Assembly: GCA_015063985.1 (NCBI GenBank)
Contig: SVTC01000016.1
Coordinates: 1-52,809 of the forward strand
From: Oscillospiraceae bacterium
Lineage (GTDB): Bacteria > Bacillota > Clostridia > Oscillospirales > SIG627
DNA: 52,809 bases
Direction: 5' to 3'
Part shown: in pieces, positions 10,385-19,116 of the stretch
How the letters are laid out: the number at the start of each line of letters is the position of its first letter
How positions within the stretch are numbered: position 1 is the stretch's first letter
Made by a program: the position numbers and the translations under genes
The notes under the pieces: generated by a model
The model's database searches: none
The model's input: only the letters and a program-made list of their open reading frames with translations
What the model was told of the DNA's origin: nothing

Positions 10385-12466
10385 ATGGATATTTCCGCTA
10401 TTTTCGGATCTAAGGTTTTTAATGATACGGTAATGAGAGAGCGCTTGCCCAAGGATATCTATAAGGCATTCAAGGCGGCTGTAAAAAACAAAAAGAGTCT
10501 TGATCTTCCCGTGGCAAACGCCATAGCTCACGCTATGAAGGAATGGGCGATAGAAAACGGCGCCACTCACTATGCTCATTGGTTCCAGCCTATGACGGGC
10601 ATTACCGCAGAAAAGCACGACAGCTTTATTTCTCCCGTCAGCGACAGCCTTGTTATTATGGAGTTTTCGGGAAAGGAGCTCATAAAGAGCGAGCCCGACG
10701 CCTCCAGCTTTCCCTCGGGCGGATTAAGAGCTACCTTTGAGGCAAGAGGCTACACCAATTGGGATCCCACCTCCTATGCTTTTATAAAGGATAATACCCT
10801 TTGCATCCCCACCGCTTTTTGCTCTTACGGCGGCGAGGCTCTTGATAAGAAGACTCCTCTTTTAAGATCTATGGAATGCGTGGACCGTGCCACGGAAAGA
10901 TTTTTGAAGGCCTTGGGAGAGGAAAGCGATAACGTATATACTACCATCGGCGCAGAGCAGGAATACTTCCTTATCGACAGAGATCTCTTTAAAAAGCGCA
11001 GGGACCTGGTGTATACGGGAAGGACTTTGTTCGGAGCAAAGCCCCCCAAGGGTCAGGAGCTTGACGATCATTATTTCGGCACCATACGTCCCAGGGTATT
11101 GGCATATATGCAGGCATTGGACGAGGAGCTTTGGAAGCTGGGGATCCTTGCAAAGACAGAGCATAACGAGGCGGCACCCTCTCAGCACGAGCTTGCCCCT
11201 ATTTTTACCAACTCCAACGTTGCGGTTGACCACAACCAGCTTACAATGGAGATAATGAAGAGGATGGCGGCAAAATTCGAGCTTGCCTGCCTGCTTCACG
11301 AAAAGCCCTTTGAAAGCGTAAACGGATCCGGTAAGCACGTTAACTGGAGCATTTCTCAGGGAGATCGCAACCTGTTCAAGCCGGGAGACAAGCCCCACGA
11401 AAATATAAGCTTTCTTATGTTTCTTATCGCCACCATAAAGGCGGTGGATGAGTATCAGGATCTTATACGTCTTTCTGCGGCAAGCGCAGGAAACGATCAC
11501 CGTCTGGGAGCCTGCGAGGCTCCTCCCGCCATTGTCTCCGTGTTTATAGGAAGCGATCTTGAGGAGATCCTGGAGTGCTACGAAAGAGGTGTTGAATACT
11601 GTAAGAAGGACAGTATGCCCCTGGAGACGGGAGTTCACGCCTTGCCCGTTATCAATAAGGACGGCACCGATAGAAACAGGACCTCTCCCTTTGCCTTTAC
11701 GGGTAATAAATTTGAGTTCCGTATGCCGGGCTCCTCCTTCTCTGTGGCGGACCCCGCGATGGTGCTTAATACGGTGGTTGCCGACGTTCTTATCGGCTTC
11801 AGCGAGCGTCTTGAAGGGGCGGATGATAAAAAGACAGAGGCAAAGAGGATAATCGCCGAGGAATACAAAAACCATAAGCGCGTGGTCTTTAACGGAAACA
11901 ATTATTCCGAGGAGTGGAGAGAGGAAGCGAAAAGGCGCGGTCTTATGGAGCTGCGCACTACAGTTGACGCTCTTCCCAGACTTCTTGACGAAAAGAACGT
12001 TTCTCTTTACGTAAGACATGGTATCTTCACAAGAAGCGAGCTTGAGAGCCGCTTTGAGATGCAGCTTGAGAATTATTCCAAGATCATCAATATCGAAGCC
12101 CTTACAATGATAAATATGAGCCGCAAGGATATTGCTCCCGCTGTGGAAAAGTATCTCGGAGAGCTTGGCTCGGTTGCAAGGTCAAAGCTTGATATAGGCA
12201 TATCCCGTGAGCTTTGCCCCGAGATCAAGGCGGTAGAAATGCTCAGCTCGGAGCTTGTGGAGCTTATCGGTGCCACTGACGTGCTTGAGAGTCTTGTACG
12301 CAAGGCAGGCGATATCGGCGGCGAATATGAGAAGGCGGAGTTTTTCAAGGATGAGGTGATACCCGCCATGAATAAGCTTCGCAAGCACGCGGATACCCTT
12401 GAAGAAAACGTAGACAGAAGGGCTTGGCCTATTCCTTCCTACGGTGAATTGATGTTCAGCTTCTAA
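10385..12466 (+). CDS. glnN: type III glutamine synthetase
   Basis: A 693-residue glutamine synthetase of the GSIII (GlnN) type found in Bacteroidetes, cyanobacteria and some Clostridia, much longer than GSI (about 450 residues). Recognisable blocks include THYAHWFQPMTG, the GAEQEYFLID metal-binding motif, KTEHNEAAPSQHELAP, NGSGKHVNWS and NRTSPFAFTGNKFEFR. The ATG at 10385 follows GGAAAGGG; an in-frame upstream start inside asnA is unlikely. It forms an operon with asnA and probably extends into the two ceramidase-like genes, the first of which starts 22 nt downstream with its own AAAGGAG. Confidence 0.97.
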   Translation: MDISAIFGSKVFNDTVMRERLPKDIYKAFKAAVKNKKSLDLPVANAIAHAMKEWAIENGATHYAHWFQPMTGITAEKHDSFISPVSDSLVIMEFSGKELIKSEPDASSFPSGGLRATFEARGYTNWDPTSYAFIKDNTLCIPTAFCSYGGEALDKKTPLLRSMECVDRATERFLKALGEESDNVYTTIGAEQEYFLIDRDLFKKRRDLVYTGRTLFGAKPPKGQELDDHYFGTIRPRVLAYMQALDEELWKLGILAKTEHNEAAPSQHELAPIFTNSNVAVDHNQLTMEIMKRMAAKFELACLLHEKPFESVNGSGKHVNWSISQGDRNLFKPGDKPHENISFLMFLIATIKAVDEYQDLIRLSAASAGNDHRLGACEAPPAIVSVFIGSDLEEILECYERGVEYCKKDSMPLETGVHALPVINKDGTDRNRTSPFAFTGNKFEFRMPGSSFSVADPAMVLNTVVADVLIGFSERLEGADDKKTEAKRIIAEEYKNHKRVVFNGNNYSEEWREEAKRRGLMELRTTVDALPRLLDEKNVSLYVRHGIFTRSELESRFEMQLENYSKIINIEALTMINMSRKDIAPAVEKYLGELGSVARSKLDIGISRELCPEIKAVEMLSSELVELIGATDVLESLVRKAGDIGGEYEKAEFFKDEVIPAMNKLRKHADTLEENVDRRAWPIPSYGELMFSF

Positions 12467-12488
12467 TGATCGCAAAGGAGAAAAAGCT

Positions 12489-13787
12489 ATGAAGATCGGA
12501 GTGTATGAAAGAGAGATAACTCCTCCGTTGGGAGGAGATCTTCCCGGTTATTATGCGCACAGATATGCCACCGGCGTTAAGGAACGGCTCTATATGAGAG
12601 CTGCGGTGTTTGGCGGGGACGGCGATCCCGTGGAGTCCTATGCCGCCGTTGTGTCTCTTGATGCGGTGGATACACCCAAAAAGCACGTTGATGCCATTAC
12701 AAAAAGAGCCTTTGAATACACAGGTATTCCCGAAGAGAACATTACCGTTTGCTCCAATCACACCCATTTGGGAATCCCTCAAGGTGACGTTATCAGCGAT
12801 GAGGATACTGTTTTTATGGACGTTTTATGCAGACTTGCGGCGGATTGCATTACTCTTGCATACAGAAATATCCGTGAAAACTGTTCCTTGGTCAGCGGAC
12901 TTGGCAGAGTGGAGGGACAGAGCTTTGTCAGAGACTACCTTCTTGATAACGGAGAGGTGGTCACCAACGCCTCCAAATTCCGTTCTCAGATAGTCAGAAG
13001 CTATTCCGAGCCCGATTACGATTATCCCGTGCTCTTTGCCTTGGATGAGGAGTCAAAGCCCTTCCTTTGCGTTTCCTCCTTTGCCCTTCATCAGGATTGT
13101 GTGGGCGGCTTGGAGTACAGCGGAGATTTTTCCTATTATTTAAGCAGAGGACTAAAGGAAAGATACGGCGAGGATTTTGTCAGCCTTTACCTTGCAGGTG
13201 CATCGGGAGATATAAACCACGTTGAATGTATCGGAAGAACTCACAGTAACTATAAGGAAACGGGTAAAAAGCTTGCCGATGAGGCAGTAAGGCTTTTCGA
13301 GGCTGGAGAGAAGAATTCTCAAAGCTTCGCAACGAAAAGAGTAAACGTCAAGTGCTCCAGGAGAGTTCCCACAACACGTGAGCTTGATGAGGCAAGATGG
13401 ATCTGCGAGGATAGAAAAAACAGAAGATCGCCTTATGATATGACGGGTCAGAACGCACCTCTTCTTTTGAAGTATCAGGAGGAGTTCGGCGAGCTTCCCG
13501 TTGAGATGGACGTGCCCGTGCAGGTGATAAGAATGGGAGAAAGCTTTATTTTTGCCATTCCCGGAGAGCTGTACCATCACTTTGGAGATATGATAAAGGA
13601 TGCCGTTAGACCCTATAAGGCCTTTATTTGCGAGCTTTCTCATATGGCGGCGGGTTATATTTGCACGAGAGAAATGTATAAAACTCAAGTGTACCCCGTT
13701 CAGCTTTGTCACGGAAGCTATTTCGAGCCCGAGACGGGCTATAAGCTGGTGGAAGCGGCAGTGGGACTTGCAAAAACGATGATGTAA
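12489..13787 (+). CDS. neutral/alkaline ceramidase-like hydrolase, paralogue 1
   Basis: A 432-residue protein with the N-terminal catalytic fold of neutral/alkaline non-lysosomal ceramidases (a zinc amidase). The family signatures are EITPPLGGDLPGY at the start, CSNHTHLGIPQGD (zinc His pair), ALHQDCVGGLEYSGDF and AGASGDINH. The long C-terminal immunoglobulin-like domain of secreted ceramidases is missing, and no signal peptide is seen, so a cytoplasmic amidase on some small N-acyl substrate is more plausible than ceramide in a membrane. It sits 22 nt after glnN; released ammonia or amine could feed that pathway, but this is inference. The next gene is a close paralogue and a third copy lies at 42285. 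Confidence 0.75.
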   Translation: MKIGVYEREITPPLGGDLPGYYAHRYATGVKERLYMRAAVFGGDGDPVESYAAVVSLDAVDTPKKHVDAITKRAFEYTGIPEENITVCSNHTHLGIPQGDVISDEDTVFMDVLCRLAADCITLAYRNIRENCSLVSGLGRVEGQSFVRDYLLDNGEVVTNASKFRSQIVRSYSEPDYDYPVLFALDEESKPFLCVSSFALHQDCVGGLEYSGDFSYYLSRGLKERYGEDFVSLYLAGASGDINHVECIGRTHSNYKETGKKLADEAVRLFEAGEKNSQSFATKRVNVKCSRRVPTTRELDEARWICEDRKNRRSPYDMTGQNAPLLLKYQEEFGELPVEMDVPVQVIRMGESFIFAIPGELYHHFGDMIKDAVRPYKAFICELSHMAAGYICTREMYKTQVYPVQLCHGSYFEPETGYKLVEAAVGLAKTMM

Positions 13788-13795
13788 AGATGCTC

Positions 13796-13817
13796 AGCCC
13801 TTTCGATCGAAAGGGCT
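13796..13817. repeat. 22-bp perfect palindrome between the ceramidase-like paralogues
   Basis: AGCCCTTTCGA followed by its exact complement TCGAAAGGGCT. It is followed by TTGTTGT rather than a clean U-run, so it may be a weak terminator, an mRNA-stabilising hairpin or an operator. It lies just before the ribosome binding site of the second paralogue. Confidence 0.6.
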
Positions 13818-13838
13818 TTGTTGTATAAAGGAGAAAAA

Positions 13839-15134
13839 ATGTATTTCGGATTTTATGAAAAGGAGATAACCCCTCCCTTGGGAGGAGATATTCCCGGGTG
13901 TTATGCTCACAGATTTGCCGATGCCGTAAAGGACAGACTGTTCGTTAAAGCGGTGGTGTTGGCAAAGGATAGAGAGGATATGACCACGGCAACCGCATTG
14001 GCGGTGATCGATGCGGTGGAGATATCCAGAAAGCAGTGTGATACGGTAATAAAAAGAGCAAGCGAGTGTAGCGGCATTCCTGCGGGAAATATCAGCGTTG
14101 CGGCAAACCATACCCATTGGGGAATACCCTGCGGCGACGTTATAAGCTATGAGGATACAGCCTTTACGGATGTTTGCTGCAGACTTACGGCTGATTGCAT
14201 TACTCTTGCCTGCAGAGATCTTATTTCGGGCTCTGTTGGCTACGGCTGCGGAAGGGTGGAAAACGTAAGCTTTGTAAGAGATTATCTTCTTGATGACGGG
14301 CTTATAGTTACAAACCCCAAAAGAAGTGTCCGTCATAGGATAGTCGCTCCGAATACCGATCCCGATAGGGAGCTTCCCGCACTGTTTTTCTACAATGAAG
14401 CCTCTGAGCCCGTTGCCTGTATCTATAGCTTCAGTCTCCATCAGTGCTGTCTTGGAGGAAACGGATACAGCGGTGATTTTTCATCGGTCGTATCAAAGCT
14501 CAATAAAAAGAACTTCGGCAAGGATTTTGTGAGTCTGTATCTTGCCGGAACCTCGGGGGACGTTAATCACATTGATTTTATCAATAACTTCAAGGCGGAG
14601 TATCACGACATAGCCCAAAAGATAAAGACCGAGCTTGATAGGATCCGTCCCGATGCAAAGCTTCTGTCAACGGAGCTCTCCTTTAAAAAGACCGCAGTTG
14701 CCTTAAAGCGCCGTCACGCATCCGAGGAGGAGCTTGAAAAGGCAAAGTGGATACTCGAGGACGTGGAGAACCGCACCCCCGAGCACGATATGACGGGATC
14801 CGCTTCATATTTGCTTGTGGAATATGAAGAGAGGTTTGATATTGAGCCCGAGGAGCTTTTGGCACCCGTGCACGTGATCAAGCTTGGCGAGGCAGTGTTG
14901 TTCATTCTTCCCGGGGAGCTTTACTCGGTATTCGGAAGGACTCTCAGAGAGGCCGTGGACGGAAAAAAAGCCCTCGTCTGTGAGCTTGCCAATATGGCGG
15001 CGGGATATATTCCTCCTGCCGAAATGCTTAAAACAAAGGTATATCCTGCGGATCTTTGCCACGGCAGTTACCTTGAGCCCGAGGCAGGAAATAAGCTTTG
15101 CGAAAAGGCGATCGAGGTATTAAAGGAGCTTTAA
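13839..15134 (+). CDS. neutral/alkaline ceramidase-like hydrolase, paralogue 2
   Basis: A 431-residue paralogue of the preceding gene with the same signatures: KEITPPLGGDIPGC, AANHTHWGIPCGD, SLHQCCLGGNGYSGDF and AGTSGDVNH, plus a matching C-terminal block (CELANMAAGYIPPAEM; the neighbour has CELSHMAAGYICTREM). The ATG at 13839 with AAAGGAG at 13828-13834 is preferred over an in-frame start 21 nt upstream, because it aligns with paralogue 1. Tandem duplication is the likely origin. It ends at a terminator at 15152. The substrate is unknown. Confidence 0.75.
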   Translation: MYFGFYEKEITPPLGGDIPGCYAHRFADAVKDRLFVKAVVLAKDREDMTTATALAVIDAVEISRKQCDTVIKRASECSGIPAGNISVAANHTHWGIPCGDVISYEDTAFTDVCCRLTADCITLACRDLISGSVGYGCGRVENVSFVRDYLLDDGLIVTNPKRSVRHRIVAPNTDPDRELPALFFYNEASEPVACIYSFSLHQCCLGGNGYSGDFSSVVSKLNKKNFGKDFVSLYLAGTSGDVNHIDFINNFKAEYHDIAQKIKTELDRIRPDAKLLSTELSFKKTAVALKRRHASEEELEKAKWILEDVENRTPEHDMTGSASYLLVEYEERFDIEPEELLAPVHVIKLGEAVLFILPGELYSVFGRTLREAVDGKKALVCELANMAAGYIPPAEMLKTKVYPADLCHGSYLEPEAGNKLCEKAIEVLKEL

Positions 15135-15151
15135 AAAGAAAAACCATCCAC

Positions 15152-15191
15152 AAGGGAGACACTTCGTAAAGAAGTGTTCTCCCTTATTCTT
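15152..15191 (+). terminator. intrinsic terminator of the asnA-glnN-ceramidase operon
   Basis: AAGGGAGACACTTC pairs with GAAGTG(T)TCTCCCTT with one bulged T and a GTAAA loop. It is followed by ATTCTTTTTTT. Confidence 0.85.
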
Positions 15192-15205
15192 TTTTTATAA
15201 AAATT

Positions 15206-15262
15206 GACACTTTCTACAGATAAGTGTCATAGTGTGTTACGCACTTTCAAAATTTGCGTAAC
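15206..15262. repeat. two hairpins opening the 15.2-15.55 kb hairpin field
   Basis: GACACTT/AAGTGTC (15206-15212 with 15222-15228) and GTTACGCA/TGCGTAAC (15236-15243 with 15255-15262). A TTGACA lies in the first stem, but the hexamer 17 nt downstream (TCATAG) is a poor -10, so I do not call a promoter. Confidence 0.6.
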
Positions 15263-15309
15263 GGGAGTACATATTGTAAAATTAACCTATCTCAAAAATA
15301 AGAATATTA

Positions 15310-15392
15310 AGTGATATTGTGAGACAGGTCTCACAGTGATATTTTGCGTTATCACGCAAAGTGATATTGAAACTTACAGTTTCAGTGATATT
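15310..15392. repeat. hairpin array with AGTGATATT linkers, 24-25 nt period
   Basis: The 9-mer AGTGATATT occurs four times, at 15310, 15335, 15360 and 15384. Between copies sit three perfect hairpins with unrelated stems: GTGAGAC/GTCTCAC (15319-15334), TTGCGT/ACGCAA (15344-15359) and GAAACT/AGTTTC (15369-15383). The period is 25, 25 and 24 nt. No ORF of note covers it. Confidence 0.9.
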
Positions 15393-15552
15393 ATATTCGC
15401 CCCAAAAACTCGCGAAGCGAATATAACTTGGGCGTAGCCCAAATATAACTGCGTAGCAATATAACTCGCCGATCGGGGCCCCCACAAAACCGTGGCTTTT
15501 GTGGGGTGTAAAGGCGAATATAACTGTGGCACCTTCCTTACGGAGGGTGCCA
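15393..15552. repeat. second hairpin array with AATATAACT linkers, inside an outer inverted repeat
   Basis: The 9-mer AATATAACT occurs at 15420, 15442, 15458 and 15517. Hairpins between or beside the copies: TCGC-GAA-GCGA (15410-15420), TTGGGC-GTA-GCCCAA (15428-15442), CCCCACAAAA/TTTTGTGGGG (15480-15506) and a 12-bp stem TGGCACC-type hairpin (15525-15552). ATATTCGCC at about 15393-15402 is complementary to GGCGAATAT at 15513-15521, enclosing most of the array in one large fold. With the preceding array this accounts for most of the 437-bp space between genes. Confidence 0.85.
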
Positions 15553-15571
15553 CAAGGCAGTGACTTTATTT

Positions 15572-17632
15572 TTACTCTAAATCTATTTCAAAAAGTCTTG
15601 CACATTCCTCGGAGTTAAATTCCACGGTAAGAAGCTTATCCCTTAAGCTGAAGCTTGTGGAAAGAGTGTCGGGATAACCCACTTTTACGCTCTTTATATC
15701 AAGCTTGCTTAAATCCACCGCAAAGCTTTTCTCGCCGCCCAGATGCCATATCGCCAAAAACAGCTTTTTGCCGCAGTTGAGACCAACACATACCTTATTG
15801 TCTCCCCAGCGGGTATGACCGCAAGGATAGTAAGGTACCGAATCAAGCTTGTAGGGAGTCATATAGTTGTAATATTCAATGCCCTTTTTGATAAGCTCCA
15901 GCTTGCTTTCACTCAGCAGATTGAGTCTTGAGGCGAGATGTATTCTTCCCAGAAGGGAATTTATCATATTCATTGCCACAAGCTCGTTACTCAATACCTT
16001 ATCTACCTTTTCGCCCTCTGCTTTGTATGCGACGGAGTTGACCGGATAGCTCCATACCGCCGCCTGCTCGGGAATGACTGAGGAGAAGATATTGCCGACG
16101 ATGTAGGGATAGAGGTAGTAGTGGATCTGATCGGAGGTGGAGGAGAGGGGATGGATGGAGAGGGTCTTGTAGTCCATTCGCTGACCGCCGCTGGCACAGT
16201 TCTCGAATATCACCTGAGGATACTTTTCGGTCATTTCCTTCATCCACTTGTGCCTTGCTTCGCAGTGAGCTCTCAGGCCCTCGCCGATGGTGAAGGCATC
16301 GGTATCGGTGCCCATGCCCACCTCCTGGTTGTAGTCTATCTTGATGTAGTCGGCCTTGTATTCATTTACCATTCTGTCAATGACGTCGGAAAGGTAGCTT
16401 CTGACCTTTTCCTTTCTGAAGTCAAGCAGAAGTCTTCCCAGCTCGCAGATCTTTTCGCCGTTTCTTCTTAAGAAGCAATCCTCGCCGTAAAATTCTATCA
16501 TTTTTCGGTTGTCTTTTCCCACCGCCTCGGGCTCTATCCAAAGTCCGAATTTCATTCCCAGTGAATGGATAAGATCGGCGGTCTTTCTTACGCCCTCGGG
16601 GAAGCGGAGCTTACTTTCCCTCCACTCTCCTATGTTGTGATAGATAAGATTTGTGGGTACCTCGTCGTGCCAGCCGCAGTCGATAACGTATATATCCACT
16701 CCGAGGGAGCTTATTAAGGGGGCGAGGGCGTGGGTGCGCTCTTGCCTGGGATCGTCCCAGGAAAGGTGCATATATTCGTTGAATATAACAGGTAAGCCCT
16801 TGTCAGCGGGGCAAAGAGGCTTGAGAGACCTTCTGTAAAGGGTTATGTTTTTCAGTACGTCGTTGAGAGAGTCGCCGAAGGCAAAGCTTGCCGCTACAGT
16901 TGTGAAGCTCTCACCGGGGGCAAGCTTTTTTGCCCACTGGTGATAATGACCGTCGTTGGCAGAGAGATAGAGATAGAAGCCGTTGGAGTCGGCGCCCATT
17001 TCATAATACCAGCAGTTGTCGCTTTCTATCTGGAAGAAGAGATATTTTCCCTTTTCTCTGTCCTCTATTATTCCGTGGGGGAAAAAGCGGTTTGTGGATT
17101 TGCTTCCCGTGTTAACTCTGCAAAAGTGGGTGTTGGTATATATCATACCCAGATCGAAAAGGCTTTGGACCATTGGCTGACTTTCGGTGTGGTGGGCGCT
17201 GGTAAATTGGTGAAGATAAATATCATTTCCTTTTTTCCAGGAGCCGCCTATGCCGTAAAGATAGGCAGAGCTTATGCTTTCCGCAATTATATCCTTATCG
17301 GATACGTTTTCTATAACGCTGTGACAACGGATAGCGTTGGTGTTCTTATACGCCTTGTAGTAGCTTGTGACCTTGATGCGGTCGTTTTTTTGCACAACGG
17401 TAAGAAGATCACCCTCTATACTGTGGCTTAGATATTTAAGATCCGTTACACTTTGGGACATAAGCCTGGTGCTTGCACCGCCGAAATTTGAGTGGTTGTC
17501 CCCGGCCAAACGTACGTGGCAGAGCTGAAAGCCGTCGTAGCCCTCTCTTTTTTCTCCGAGCTGAGGGCAAGCAAGCAGCTTGATTCTGTCGTCCTTTATG
17601 CAAAATTCAAGGTCATTGAATTGAAAGTTCAT
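15572..17632 (-). CDS. alpha-galactosidase-like glycoside hydrolase, family GH36
   Basis: A 686-residue protein with the GH36 architecture: N-terminal beta-sandwich, central TIM barrel, C-terminal beta domain. The barrel shows GLWIEPEAVG, the nucleophile strand DYIKIDYNQEVG (Asp in KID), ENCASGGQRMDY, and the acid/base region SSTSDQIHYY. These match the GH36 pattern (LWFEPE, KWD, NC.GGG, TSDxxD), with family-typical alpha-galactosidase or alpha-N-acetylgalactosaminidase activity. No signal peptide, so it acts on imported oligosaccharides. It is transcribed from a consensus promoter at 17699-17727 and stands alone, divergent from the YgjV/patatin pair. Confidence 0.9.
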   Translation of the reverse strand: MNFQFNDLEFCIKDDRIKLLACPQLGEKREGYDGFQLCHVRLAGDNHSNFGGASTRLMSQSVTDLKYLSHSIEGDLLTVVQKNDRIKVTSYYKAYKNTNAIRCHSVIENVSDKDIIAESISSAYLYGIGGSWKKGNDIYLHQFTSAHHTESQPMVQSLFDLGMIYTNTHFCRVNTGSKSTNRFFPHGIIEDREKGKYLFFQIESDNCWYYEMGADSNGFYLYLSANDGHYHQWAKKLAPGESFTTVAASFAFGDSLNDVLKNITLYRRSLKPLCPADKGLPVIFNEYMHLSWDDPRQERTHALAPLISSLGVDIYVIDCGWHDEVPTNLIYHNIGEWRESKLRFPEGVRKTADLIHSLGMKFGLWIEPEAVGKDNRKMIEFYGEDCFLRRNGEKICELGRLLLDFRKEKVRSYLSDVIDRMVNEYKADYIKIDYNQEVGMGTDTDAFTIGEGLRAHCEARHKWMKEMTEKYPQVIFENCASGGQRMDYKTLSIHPLSSTSDQIHYYLYPYIVGNIFSSVIPEQAAVWSYPVNSVAYKAEGEKVDKVLSNELVAMNMINSLLGRIHLASRLNLLSESKLELIKKGIEYYNYMTPYKLDSVPYYPCGHTRWGDNKVCVGLNCGKKLFLAIWHLGGEKSFAVDLSKLDIKSVKVGYPDTLSTSFSLRDKLLTVEFNSEECARLFEIDLE

Positions 17633-17656
17633 ATTGTCCTCCCGTAATTTTTATTG

Positions 17657-17685
17657 TTGCGATATTCAGCATAATATGATAAAAT
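17657..17685 (+). promoter_or_regulatory. possible promoter for the YgjV-patatin pair
   Basis: TTGCGA (17657-17662) and TAAAAT (17680-17685) with a 17-nt spacer and TGA just before the -10. It faces away from, and lies just downstream of, the start region of the GH36 promoter. Confidence 0.45.
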
Positions 17686-17698
17686 ATATTGCATGGGA

Positions 17699-17727
17699 AT
17701 TATACCACCGCTTTATTTTTTTGTCAA
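17699..17727 (-). promoter_or_regulatory. promoter for GH36 alpha-galactosidase
   Basis: Minus-strand TTGACA (17722-17727) and TATAAT (17699-17704) with a 17-nt spacer. Confidence 0.85.
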
Positions 17728-17741
17728 CAAGGAGTAAGTAG

Positions 17742-18293
17742 ATGAGCAGCTTTGAGATACTGTGTCAGGTCATAGGCTTTATCGGAATGATCTTTACGGT
17801 TATTTCCGCCCAGTGTAAAAGCCATAAATATGCGGTTTGGTTCAAATCCGCAAACGAGAGCTTTTTTGCATTGCAGTACCTTTTGATAGGAGCTTATACC
17901 GGTCTTGCAATGAATCTGGTCAGTATTTTGAGAAACAGCGTTTTCGTGGAGCTGGTAAAGCGTAAGCGACCCACCGTGATCTGTCAGGTGCTTTTTTCTC
18001 TGGTCTTTGTGGTATTCGGTATATTTACTTGGGACGGCGTGCGCTCGGTTATCGTTATTGCGGCAAAGGTTCTCTCAACCGTTGCTTACGGTATGAAGGA
18101 CACTGCAAGGCTAAGACTTCTTACCTTGCCCTCGAGCATCGGATGGCTTATCTATAACACGGCGGTAAGGTCATGGGGAGGAATACTTTGTGAGGTATTT
18201 GCCACCTTATCGTTGCTTGTTGGAATAATACGTCTGGATCTTCCGAGGTATCTGAAAAAAGGAGAAAGAAATGAAAAAGGGGCTCGTTCTTGA
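17742..18293 (+). CDS. YgjV family inner membrane protein
   Basis: A 183-residue integral membrane protein with about five or six hydrophobic helices. QVIGFIGMIFTVISAQCKSHKYAVWFKSANESFFALQYLLIGAYTG is typical of the YgjV family, whose function is unknown. AAGGAG (17729-17734) precedes the ATG. The last 23 nt overlap the start of the patatin gene, whose ribosome binding site (AAAGGAG) is inside this gene, so the two are translationally coupled. Confidence 0.75.
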   Translation: MSSFEILCQVIGFIGMIFTVISAQCKSHKYAVWFKSANESFFALQYLLIGAYTGLAMNLVSILRNSVFVELVKRKRPTVICQVLFSLVFVVFGIFTWDGVRSVIVIAAKVLSTVAYGMKDTARLRLLTLPSSIGWLIYNTAVRSWGGILCEVFATLSLLVGIIRLDLPRYLKKGERNEKGARS

Positions 18294-19116
18294 AGGCGGA
18301 GCAATGAGGGGACTTTTCACTGCAGGCGCTTTGGATCTGTTTTTGGAAAAGGAAATACACTTTGACGGAATGATAGGAGTCAGCGCGGGCGCTCTTTTCG
18401 GCTGCAGCTATAAGTCGGCCCAGAAAAACAGAAGCCTGAGATACAATCTTAAGTATTGTCGTGACAAAAGGTACGCTTCTCTTTGGTCCCTTTTTACTAC
18501 AGGGGATATGTACGGCAGTGAATTCTGTTATCACACACTGCCCGAAAAGCTTGACGTCTTTGATTACGATACCTTTAAAAGGGATAAGACTCTTTTTTAC
18601 TGCACCTGCACCGAGGTCGCAAGCGGCAAGGCGAGATATTTCCCCATAGAAAGCTGCGACAGAGCGGATATGGAAAAGCTGAGAGCGGGAGCATCTATGC
18701 CATTTCTTGCCCGAGAGGTGAAAATAGGCAACGAAAGCTATCTTGACGGCGGTATCGGCGACAGTATTCCCCTTGAGCGCTTCGAGATTATGGGCTATGA
18801 GAAAAATCTTGTTATATTGACCCGTCCCAGAGATTACGTGAAGAAAAAGAGCGGTGCGATGAAGCTTTTAAAGCCCTTTCTTTTTAATAAGCCGAGGCTT
18901 TACGAGGCAATAAGAGACCGCTATATCCATTATAATCGGGCTTTGGAGCTTATTGCAAAGAGAGAAAAAGAGGGAAGGGTATTGGTAATTGCTCCTAAGG
19001 CTCCTCTTGATATAAAAAAGATAGAAAGAAGCGAGGATAAGATCCGTCAATGCTGGCAGGCGGGCTACGACGCCGCCGAGGAGGAACTGGATAGGATAAT
19101 AAGCTTCCTCAAATAA
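18271..19116 (+). CDS. patatin-like phospholipase family protein
   Basis: A 281-residue serine hydrolase of the bacterial patatin (RssA/YjjU-like) group. The oxyanion-hole motif LEGGAMRGLFTAG is at residues 7-19. The nucleophile elbow GVSAGAL holds the catalytic Ser (about S40), and YLDGGIGDSIP the catalytic Asp of the Ser-Asp dyad. Likely acyl-ester hydrolysis of lipids in the cytoplasm or at the inner membrane; the substrate is unknown. It overlaps the YgjV gene, which suggests a membrane-lipid role. It ends at a bidirectional terminator. Confidence 0.9.
   Translation: MKKGLVLEGGAMRGLFTAGALDLFLEKEIHFDGMIGVSAGALFGCSYKSAQKNRSLRYNLKYCRDKRYASLWSLFTTGDMYGSEFCYHTLPEKLDVFDYDTFKRDKTLFYCTCTEVASGKARYFPIESCDRADMEKLRAGASMPFLAREVKIGNESYLDGGIGDSIPLERFEIMGYEKNLVILTRPRDYVKKKSGAMKLLKPFLFNKPRLYEAIRDRYIHYNRALELIAKREKEGRVLVIAPKAPLDIKKIERSEDKIRQCWQAGYDAAEEELDRIISFLK

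Noticed and set aside
10862-12019. 385-codon minus-strand ORF opposite glnN
   Set aside because: Same reason: glnN is conserved across its full length, and the antisense frame has no start signals or motifs.
13796-13817. Terminator separating the two ceramidase-like genes
   Set aside because: The palindrome is perfect but lacks a proper U-run, and the downstream ribosome binding site starts 11 nt later. I kept it as a repeat of uncertain role.
15204-15230. Promoter at TTGACA 15204 in the hairpin field
   Set aside because: The hexamer 17 nt downstream is TCATAG and the -35 lies in a hairpin arm; no gene follows on that strand.
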